From Bacteroidia bacterium (GTDB taxonomy: Bacteria; Bacteroidota; Bacteroidia; Bacteroidales; VadinHA17), in assembly GCA_026391515.1 (NCBI GenBank), contig JAPLEC010000186.1, positions 1-13,844 on the forward strand: DNA of 13,844 bases, written 5' to 3'. The translations under genes were made by a program, and so were the position numbers. Position 1 is the first letter of the stretch; every line of letters starts with the position of its first letter. Below are positions 7,843-13,844 of the stretch, one piece after another. Below the pieces are notes generated by a model, which worked only from the letters and a program-made list of their open reading frames with translations, was not told the origin of the DNA and did not search any database.

Positions 7843-10800
7843 ATGGTCAGATTATTTCAAATATCATCACTTTTATTTCTATTAATACAGTATAGTCTTT
7901 GTGCTCAAACAGTCAAAGATACTTATTCATCATCATCAGTACTCTCCTCAGGTCAGTGGTTTAAAATTGCCGTTCTCAAGGATGGTATTTACCGGATCGA
8001 ATATTCAAAACTTAAACAAATCGGTCTGCTGAATCCATCTAATCCCAAAATTTATGCAAACAATTTTGGTCAGCTGTCATATTATAATGATGACCTGAAA
8101 CCTGATGACCTGAATGAAGTTGCATTATTTAAAGAAACAGGAATTGACGGGATTTTCAATGAGGGAGATTACCTTTATTTTTTCGGCCAGGGAACAGGCA
8201 GATGGAAATATAATAATTCCACCGGGGAATACGATTTCAAACAGCATAATTATTCTGATACAGCATTTTATTTTCTCACCTCAGGATCGACTGAGGGCAA
8301 AAAAGTGATGTATGCTGAAAAGATAACCGGATCGCCAAACTATTATTCATCCGAATCCGATGCTCTGTTTATTCATGAAGTTGATAACGAAAACCTGATT
8401 AAATCAGGGAGGGAATGGTACCAGACAGTTCCACTGACAAGTGGAATCACAGTTAACCCCGGATTTACTAATCTTCTTACAACAGAGAAAATCAGGTACA
8501 CAATAAGGGTGCTTGCAAGAGCTCCGGTTAATACTCTATTCAAGTTTTACGAAGGGACGACAATTCATCAAAGTATTCAGGTAGAGAGCGTTAATATGCT
8601 TAATTATACAGGAACTTATGCTCAGATCGCTGATTCATCCGGATCTGTTTTCCCTCTTTCGTCATCTCCTACATTCGCAGTTAAGTACTTCAATAATGGT
8701 GAAGCAAGTGCCAAAGGATGGCTGGATTTCGTGAAGCTGCAGGGAAGAAAAAGTAATTATTTTGATGGAACCACTTCATTTTTCTCAGATGCCAGATCTG
8801 CAGGTGCCGGACGAATGACTGAATTTACAATTAACAGTCCATCCGGTAATCCGGAATTATGGGATATAACTAATCCCATTTATCCGAAAAGAATTCAATA
8901 TAGCAAAACTGGCAATAACATTACCTTCAAGGCTGCCACAGATACTCTTAAATCATATATCATTTTTGTTGATGCAGGTACTCTTTCTCCATTTATTAAA
9001 ACAACTCCTTTGCCAAACCAGAATTTGCACAGCTCAGAACCTGCAGATATGATTATTGTGACACATCCCTTATTCAGAAAATATGCTGAAGAACTGGCTG
9101 ATATGCATCTTGCCAGCAGCGGCCTTATTTCCCGGATAGTAACACCTGAAGAGATTTATAATGAGTTTTCCGGTGGAACTGCAGACATAGCTGCAATAAG
9201 GAACTTTGTCAGGATGAAGTATATAAACCAATCCGGAACACTACATCCGCTTAAGTATCTGTTATTGTTCGGCGATGGTTCTTATGAAAACAGAACTTTG
9301 CCTCCAAATAATCCGAATTTTATACCGACTTACCAGTCTCAGATTTCAAATGTTGTTGTATCTTCCTTTACATCCGACGATTTTTATGGTCTGCTGGATG
9401 ATGGCGAGGGAGAAGCAGATGGAACAGAAGATATCGGGATCGGAAGGCTTCCGGTTACAGATACAACTGAGGCCGGGATACTGGTCAGGAAAATTACCAG
9501 GTATCTTAGCCCTTCAAATACAGGCAGCTGGAAAAACATAATCTGTATAACAGCTGACGATGAAGATGGAAATGCTCATATGTTTGATGCTGAAGGACTT
9601 GCATCATTATTAAAAGACAGCGTCCCATTGTTCAATATTGACAAAATCTATCTTGATGCCTTCAAACAGGTAACTTCTGCAAATGGACAGACATATCCCG
9701 ATGTTGTAACAGCAATAAATAATCGTATCAACTCAGGATGTCTTATCTTTAATTATATAGGTCATGGCAGTGAAAACGGACTTGCCCATGAGAGGGTTGT
9801 AAAGAATGAAGATATTAACTCATGGAAAAACGGAGCAAAGCTTCCCCTTTTTATTACAGCTACATGCGAATTCAGCAGGTTCGATGATATTGATTTAAAT
9901 ATTATTACCAGGGAGATGGTTGAAAAGACTTCTTCCGGTGAAAAAGTCCTTCTGAATGAAAATGGCGGTGGAATAGCATTAATGTCGACAACCCGGGTTG
10001 TTTATTCAGCACCCAACTATTTCCTTAACAGGAATATATATGATGCTGCATTTGATCGTGACACATCGGGCAACGTTTTGCGGCTCGGAGATATTATTAG
10101 AATCGCAAAAAACAATTCTGGAAACAGTCCAAATAAAAGGAACTTTTCCCTGCTTGGCGATCCGGCAATAAGACTTGCCTCTCCATGGCATGGTCAGGTA
10201 ATTACTGATTCAATTAATCATGTTTCTGTTACAAGTAATCCTGACAGCCTTAAAGCTCTGACAAATGTCACTATCTCCGGGCATATCGAGAATAATAAGG
10301 GAGCGACACTTAATAATTTCAACGGAATTGTTTCGCCTATTGTTTATGACAAGGCATCAAGTATTAAAACCCTGGCAAATGACGGCGGACAAACGATGAA
10401 ATTTGACCTCATAAATAATGTCATTTTCAGTGGAAAAACGACGGCCGTAAATGGAAAATTTAATTTTACTTTTATTGTACCCAGAGATATAGATTATTCT
10501 TACGGCAATGGAAAGATAAGCTACTATGCAAATGATAATGAACAAGATATGGGCGGATATTTTTCGGATATAATTGTAGGCGGATTCGCGAATTCAAACG
10601 TGACTGATTCAGTAGGTCCCTTAATTCGTTTGTTTATGAATGATACACTTTTCAGAAGCGGGGGGCTGACTGATAATAATCCACGGATGCTTGCAATAAT
10701 TGAAGATAAAGGAGGTATTAATACAACCGGCTCGGGTATTGGACATGATCTTGTTGCATATCTCGATAATGACCATAACAATTCATTCGTACTCAATAAT

Positions 10801-11265
10801 TATTTTGAAAACGATTTCGATAATTATATGAAAGGAAGAATTACTTATGATCTCTCAGATCTGGCCAGTGGAAATCATTCTCTGACATTAAAAGCCTGGG
10901 ATAATTTCAACAACTCTTCAGAGCAATCTATTCTCTTCGTTGTTGAAACAAATGGGAAATTTGTCCTGAAAAACCTTTTCAACTATCCTAATCCAGTCCT
11001 TGACGAAACAAAGATAACCGCTGAACATAACAGACCTGATGAGCAATTAGTAATCACAATAAGCATATTCGATATGAGCGGCAGGATTATCAAAATCATA
11101 AGAACCTCAGAATATTCTGCCGGATATCAGCTTTCTCCGGTAATCTGGGATGGCAATAGCGACGGAGGGAAGAGAGTTACAAGAGGTATCTACCCATACA
11201 AAGTCTCAGTCCGGACAGAAAACGGAGAAACAGCTATAGGTTCAGGACGCATGATCATTTTATAA
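7843..11265 (+). CDS. porU: Type IX secretion system sortase PorU (C25 peptidase family)
   Basis: A 1140-residue outer-surface protein that, in Porphyromonas gingivalis, removes the C-terminal signal domain from type IX cargo and joins cargo to A-LPS while bound to PorV. The N-terminus has a signal peptide ending near LCA/QT (about residues 5-21). The central gingipain-like C25 domain includes LFGDGSYENR (about 475-485, Asp478). The catalytic pair is His641 in YIGHGSENG and Cys675 in ITATCEFSRFDD; P. gingivalis PorU uses a Cys at a closely comparable position. The last ~95 residues, from YPNP (1048) to GRMIIL, form a beta-sandwich resembling the type IX C-terminal signal / FlgD-like Ig fold. 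Length is normal for PorU. The ATG at 7843 is chosen because the upstream in-frame TTG is inside a promoter box. It ends in TAA, 68 bases before porV. Confidence 0.92.
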   Translation: MVRLFQISSLLFLLIQYSLCAQTVKDTYSSSSVLSSGQWFKIAVLKDGIYRIEYSKLKQIGLLNPSNPKIYANNFGQLSYYNDDLKPDDLNEVALFKETGIDGIFNEGDYLYFFGQGTGRWKYNNSTGEYDFKQHNYSDTAFYFLTSGSTEGKKVMYAEKITGSPNYYSSESDALFIHEVDNENLIKSGREWYQTVPLTSGITVNPGFTNLLTTEKIRYTIRVLARAPVNTLFKFYEGTTIHQSIQVESVNMLNYTGTYAQIADSSGSVFPLSSSPTFAVKYFNNGEASAKGWLDFVKLQGRKSNYFDGTTSFFSDARSAGAGRMTEFTINSPSGNPELWDITNPIYPKRIQYSKTGNNITFKAATDTLKSYIIFVDAGTLSPFIKTTPLPNQNLHSSEPADMIIVTHPLFRKYAEELADMHLASSGLISRIVTPEEIYNEFSGGTADIAAIRNFVRMKYINQSGTLHPLKYLLLFGDGSYENRTLPPNNPNFIPTYQSQISNVVVSSFTSDDFYGLLDDGEGEADGTEDIGIGRLPVTDTTEAGILVRKITRYLSPSNTGSWKNIICITADDEDGNAHMFDAEGLASLLKDSVPLFNIDKIYLDAFKQVTSANGQTYPDVVTAINNRINSGCLIFNYIGHGSENGLAHERVVKNEDINSWKNGAKLPLFITATCEFSRFDDIDLNIITREMVEKTSSGEKVLLNENGGGIALMSTTRVVYSAPNYFLNRNIYDAAFDRDTSGNVLRLGDIIRIAKNNSGNSPNKRNFSLLGDPAIRLASPWHGQVITDSINHVSVTSNPDSLKALTNVTISGHIENNKGATLNNFNGIVSPIVYDKASSIKTLANDGGQTMKFDLINNVIFSGKTTAVNGKFNFTFIVPRDIDYSYGNGKISYYANDNEQDMGGYFSDIIVGGFANSNVTDSVGPLIRLFMNDTLFRSGGLTDNNPRMLAIIEDKGGINTTGSGIGHDLVAYLDNDHNNSFVLNNYFENDFDNYMKGRITYDLSDLASGNHSLTLKAWDNFNNSSEQSILFVVETNGKFVLKNLFNYPNPVLDETKITAEHNRPDEQLVITISIFDMSGRIIKIIRTSEYSAGYQLSPVIWDGNSDGGKRVTRGIYPYKVSVRTENGETAIGSGRMIIL

Positions 11266-11298
11266 CAGCAGCACAATAACTCAGGTAAAAAAATGTTT

Positions 11299-11306
11299 TA
11301 TATTTG
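11299..11306 (+). promoter_or_regulatory. -7 promoter box upstream of porV
   Basis: TATATTTG, an exact match to TAnnTTTG, lies 27 bases before the chosen porV ATG at 11334 and after the porU stop, giving a predicted leader of about 20-25 bases. No convincing -33 element is visible. It would let porV and ispF be transcribed apart from porU. The in-frame TTG at 11304 is part of this box and is not taken as the start. Confidence 0.5.
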
Positions 11307-11333
11307 CACTTTTACAGAATGACAGGAATCAGA

Positions 11334-12539
11334 ATGAAGAAAAGGATATTTGCACTTATTTTACTAATAGTTTTGCTTTCCGCTAATTCAAAATTATTTT
11401 GTCAGGATAATAATCCTATAACTACAGTTGTTCCATGGTTAACTATTGCTCCTGATTCAAGAGCCGGTGCACTGGGTGATGCCGGTGTTGCTACTTCCCC
11501 CGATGTGTACAGTATGCACTGGAATCCTGCCAAATTTGCATTTATAGATGGTAAAGCTGGCATCGGTATATCTTATATACCATGGTTAAGATCTCTGATT
11601 CCCGATATAAATCTTGCATTCCTGTCAGGTTATTACAGATTTGATAAGAAACAGGTCATCAGCGCAAGCCTGATGTATTCTTCATATGGCAAAGTTGATT
11701 TTACTGATAATGATGGAAATCCACAACTTACAGTTAATCCAAATGAATGGGCATTTGATTTAGGATATTCAAGGTTGTTTTCAAAAAGCTTTTCCGGAGG
11801 AATTGCTTTCAGGTTTATTTATTCGAACCTTACTTTTCGTTACCCTGCAGCTGGAGAAAGTACAAAACCAGGTCTTTCTATTGCTGCCGATGTTTCAGGA
11901 TATTATCATAAAGATCTAAGATTGCGTAATAAAAATGCCGTATTTGGATTAGGTTTTAACTTTTCCAATATCGGATCAAAAATGAGCTATACAGATTCCC
12001 GGTCAAATTCTGAATTCATACCAATGAACTTGCGGCTCGGAACCTCATTCACATATGATTTCGACAATTACAATAAACTGACTTTATGCGTTGATCTAAA
12101 TAAGCTTCTGGTTCCCACTCCTCCAATCTATTATATGAAAGGTGAGGTAAACGAATACGGCGATACAGTTAAAGTATCCGGAAGTGAAATCAAATCAGGA
12201 AAAGACCCAAATGTATCAGTCCCTGTTGCCATTTTCAGATCATTCTTCGATGCCCCCGACGGATTCAAGGAAGAAATGCGGGAAATAACCTCTTCTTATG
12301 GACTGGAATACTGGTATAATAATCTCTTTGCACTTAGAGCCGGATATTTTCACGAAAACGCTTACAAGGGTAACCGGAAATATTTCACAGTTGGAGCCGG
12401 ATTCAGATTAAGGGGATTCACTCTTGATTTTTCGTATCTGATGCCTGTGGTTCAGAATCAACCTCTTGCGCGTACTTTGCGTTTCTCACTGTCGTTCGAT
12501 ATGAGTTCTTTCAGGAACATAAATAAATCGCGTACATGA
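11334..12539 (+). CDS. porV: Type IX secretion outer-membrane shuttle protein PorV (LptO)
   Basis: A 401-residue outer-membrane beta-barrel of the FadL-like PorV family. In the type IX system PorV takes folded cargo leaving the SprA translocon, binds its C-terminal domain and delivers it to PorU. The start at 11334 gives a clean signal peptide (MKKRIF, hydrophobic core about 7-17, cleavage near LFC/QD); a purine-rich AGGAA lies shortly upstream. ATG 11319 would add five residues and cannot be excluded. The diagnostic PorV block follows: LTIAPDSRAGALGDAGVATS (36-55) then HWNPAKFAF (62-70). The rest shows alternating barrel strands and ends with the aromatic-rich LRFSLSFDMSSF. Its TGA overlaps the ispF ATG (ATGA at 12536-12539). 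The order porU-porV-ispF matches the P. gingivalis locus as I recall it. Confidence 0.92.
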   Translation: MKKRIFALILLIVLLSANSKLFCQDNNPITTVVPWLTIAPDSRAGALGDAGVATSPDVYSMHWNPAKFAFIDGKAGIGISYIPWLRSLIPDINLAFLSGYYRFDKKQVISASLMYSSYGKVDFTDNDGNPQLTVNPNEWAFDLGYSRLFSKSFSGGIAFRFIYSNLTFRYPAAGESTKPGLSIAADVSGYYHKDLRLRNKNAVFGLGFNFSNIGSKMSYTDSRSNSEFIPMNLRLGTSFTYDFDNYNKLTLCVDLNKLLVPTPPIYYMKGEVNEYGDTVKVSGSEIKSGKDPNVSVPVAIFRSFFDAPDGFKEEMREITSSYGLEYWYNNLFALRAGYFHENAYKGNRKYFTVGAGFRLRGFTLDFSYLMPVVQNQPLARTLRFSLSFDMSSFRNINKSRT

Positions 12540-13012
12540 ATCTGAAAATAGGCCAGGGTATTGATTTTCACCGGCTTGAAAAAGGATTAAGATTATTCAT
12601 TGGAGGCATCCCGATACCCTCAGATAAAGGCTGTATTGCACATTCTGACGGAGATGTTCTTCTGCATGCTATATGTGATGCAATTCTTGGAGCTGCAGGA
12701 TTAGGAGATATAGGAACCCACTTCCCTGATTTAAGTCCGGAGTATAAAAATATAGATAGCAAATTTTTGCTTAAACAGTCATTTGAGCTGGTAAATAAAA
12801 ATGGATTCAATGTCGTGAATATAGATAGTACAGTCTGCCTTGAAAAGCCTAAAATCGCTCCTTATATTCCGGAGATGAGATCAGTTATCTCGGCAATCCT
12901 CAGGACAACACCTGAAAATATTTCTATTAAAGCCACTACTACCGAAAAAATGGGATTTATCGGCAAAGAGAAAGGGATAGCAGCGATGGCAGTTGCCTTA
13001 ATATCAAAGTGA
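12536..13012 (+). CDS. ispF: 2-C-methyl-D-erythritol 2,4-cyclodiphosphate synthase
   Basis: A 158-residue enzyme, the usual IspF length. IspF converts CDP-methylerythritol 2-phosphate to the cyclic diphosphate, releasing CMP, in the MEP route to isoprenoids (used for undecaprenyl and quinone tails). Zinc-site residues Asp10 and His12 are in GIDFH near the N-terminus. Further family blocks are AHSDGDVLLHAICDAILGAAGLGDIG, HFPD, the NIDSTVCLEKPKIAPYI region, and ATTTEKMGFIGKEKGIAAMA at the C-terminus that supplies the CDP-binding loop. The ATG overlaps the porV stop, implying coupled translation. A hairpin with a T-run follows about 58 bases past the TGA. No motif is missing. Confidence 0.95.
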   Translation: MNLKIGQGIDFHRLEKGLRLFIGGIPIPSDKGCIAHSDGDVLLHAICDAILGAAGLGDIGTHFPDLSPEYKNIDSKFLLKQSFELVNKNGFNVVNIDSTVCLEKPKIAPYIPEMRSVISAILRTTPENISIKATTTEKMGFIGKEKGIAAMAVALISK

Positions 13013-13025
13013 AGAATTTATCCGT

Positions 13026-13041
13026 CGTAGTTACAAACTAC
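13026..13041. repeat. Short palindrome in the ispF-hutU gap (possible REP-like unit)
   Basis: GTAGTT (13027-13032) and AACTAC (13036-13041) form a perfect 6-bp stem with a 3-base loop. Its left arm with the preceding C, CGTAGTT, recurs exactly at 13074-13080 in the next hairpin. Two related hairpins in one short intergenic gap resemble extragenic palindromic repeats, but no other copy was seen in this window. Confidence 0.4.
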
Positions 13042-13069
13042 ACCGAGCCAAAAAATGTGAATTAATTGC

Positions 13070-13099
13070 TGAGCGTAGTTTTTAGCTACGCTCATTTTT
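13070..13099 (+). terminator. Hairpin terminator between convergent ispF and hutU
   Basis: TGAGCGTAG (13070-13078) pairs perfectly with CTACGCTCA (13086-13094) around a 7-base loop, followed on the plus strand by five T (13095-13099). This suits termination of the porV-ispF transcript. The right arm encodes the last hutU sense codons on the other strand, and the hutU TAA (13082-13084) lies in the loop. Confidence 0.7.
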
Positions 13100-13844
13100 A
13101 GATCCTAATACCTTGTCAATAAGCTTATTATCAGCTATATATGGAATCGTAACTTTCAGTCCTGGAATTCTTTCCATTTCTCTTTTAAGAGTGTATAAAG
13201 CTCCTTCATTTCGTGCCCAGCTCCTCCGTGCAATACCGTTATTCACATCCCAGTGAAGCATCATTTTAAGCTTTTTGGAGGTATCTCTGGTTCCATCCAG
13301 AACCATCCCGAAACCACCATTGATGACTTCACCCCATCCAACGCCGCCACCATTATGAAGCGACACCCATGTGGCCCCGCGGAATGAATCACCTATGACA
13401 TTATGCACAGCCATATCGGCTGTAAATTTTGATACGACATAAAAATATGAAGTCTCACTGTATGGAGAATCTGTGCCAGAAACATCATGGTGATCTAATC
13501 CAATCACGACAGGAGCCTTTATTTTTCCACCCGCAACAGCTTTGTTGAAAGCATCAGCCAGTGCTATCCTTCCTTCAGCATCGGCATAAAGAATCCTTGC
13601 CTGAGATCCCACAACCAGCCTGTTTCTGCCTGCTTCTTTTATCCAGTGAATATTATCAGCCATTTGCTGCCTGATCTGTTCAGGAGAATTTTTAATCAGA
13701 TGTTCAAGGACTTTAATGGCAATTTTGTCGGTAGTTACGAGATCAGCCGGATCGTTAGAACAGCATATCCACCGGAATGGACCAAATCCGTAATCGAAAC
13801 AGAGCGGGCCCATAATATCCTGAACATAAGAAGGATACCTGAAT
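13082..13844 (-). CDS. hutU: Urocanate hydratase, C-terminal part (5' end outside the window)
   Basis: Urocanase converts urocanate to 4-imidazolone-5-propionate using tightly bound NAD+ as electrophile, the second step of histidine degradation. About 253 C-terminal residues are present. The frame stays open to the window edge and continues upstream of the first internal ATG (13813) as RYPSYVQDI, so the real start lies beyond the window. Recognisable blocks are MGPLCFDYGFGPFRW, LVVGSQARILYAD, DHHDVSGTDSPYSETS, VIGDSFRGATWVSLHNGGG followed by VGWGEVINGGFGMVLDG, and RRSWARNEGAL. The pattern fits the longer urocanase branch common in Bacteroidota. It ends in TAA inside the loop of the intergenic hairpin. 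No relation to the neighbouring secretion genes is apparent. Confidence 0.93.
   Translation of the reverse strand, partial: FRYPSYVQDIMGPLCFDYGFGPFRWICCSNDPADLVTTDKIAIKVLEHLIKNSPEQIRQQMADNIHWIKEAGRNRLVVGSQARILYADAEGRIALADAFNKAVAGGKIKAPVVIGLDHHDVSGTDSPYSETSYFYVVSKFTADMAVHNVIGDSFRGATWVSLHNGGGVGWGEVINGGFGMVLDGTRDTSKKLKMMLHWDVNNGIARRSWARNEGALYTLKREMERIPGLKVTIPYIADNKLIDKVLGSKNERS

Noticed and set aside
10524..10796. Antisense 90-residue open frame within porU
   Set aside because: It lies wholly opposite conserved porU coding sequence with no recognisable domain or start signal; the other short opposite-strand frames were dismissed for the same reason.
11304..11333. TTG at 11304 as the porV start
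   Set aside because: It overlaps a TAnnTTTG box and would put extra polar residues before a standard signal peptide that begins at ATG 11334.
1..13844. Wholesale reassignment of TAG to a sense codon
   Set aside because: Five genes end in TAG at normal family lengths. Reading through those stops would fuse IMPase to the acyltransferase and run murF and the PorP-like gene into non-homologous tails.

Overview
The window (about 13.8 kb, AT-rich) reads as chromosomal DNA of a Bacteroidota bacterium, probably from the Bacteroidales side of the phylum. The evidence is a type IX secretion / gliding set (gldJ, a porP/sprF-type gene, porU, porV), promoter -7 boxes of the Bacteroidota form TAnnTTTG, few Shine-Dalgarno sequences, and the gene orders porU-porV-ispF and gldJ-murF, which I recall from known Bacteroidota genomes. 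No rRNA, tRNA, CRISPR, insertion sequence or phage gene was seen, and no gene-free stretch exceeds 300 bases.

Layout. (1) 2-3793, plus strand: a tight run of an inositol-monophosphatase-family gene (5' end outside the window), a lipid A-type (LpxL/HtrB-like) acyltransferase, a GT2 glycosyltransferase and a membrane-anchored metallophosphoesterase. It looks like an envelope-lipid/glycan operon. (2) 3799-7724, minus strand: porP/sprF-like gene, then gldJ, a strong hairpin terminator, then murF, which converges on the first operon with a 5-base gap. (3) 7843-13012, plus strand: porU (C25 peptidase of the type IX system), porV and ispF. The first gene diverges from the porP-like gene across a short region with back-to-back promoter boxes. 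(4) 13082-13844, minus strand: the 3' part of hutU, convergent with ispF across a hairpin.

PorU and PorV act together at the outer membrane in processing and anchoring type IX cargo. GldJ is an outer-membrane-associated lipoprotein of the same motility/secretion apparatus, and PorP/SprF proteins are outer-membrane beta-barrels tied to it. MurF (last cytoplasmic peptidoglycan precursor step), IspF (MEP isoprenoid pathway) and the acyltransferase/GT2 genes are envelope-biosynthesis neighbours. HutU (histidine breakdown) is unrelated.

The most unusual observation is that two otherwise intact, conserved genes each carry one in-frame TAG: the IMPase-family gene (53-55) and murF (4162-4164). Both frames resume at once with every downstream family motif preserved, yet TAG is also the normal terminator of five genes here, so a wholesale code change is unlikely. 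The choices are amber readthrough/suppression, recent nonsense mutations, or consensus sequence errors. MurF is normally essential, so a true null there is the least plausible reading. Apart from this the window is ordinary core Bacteroidota content.
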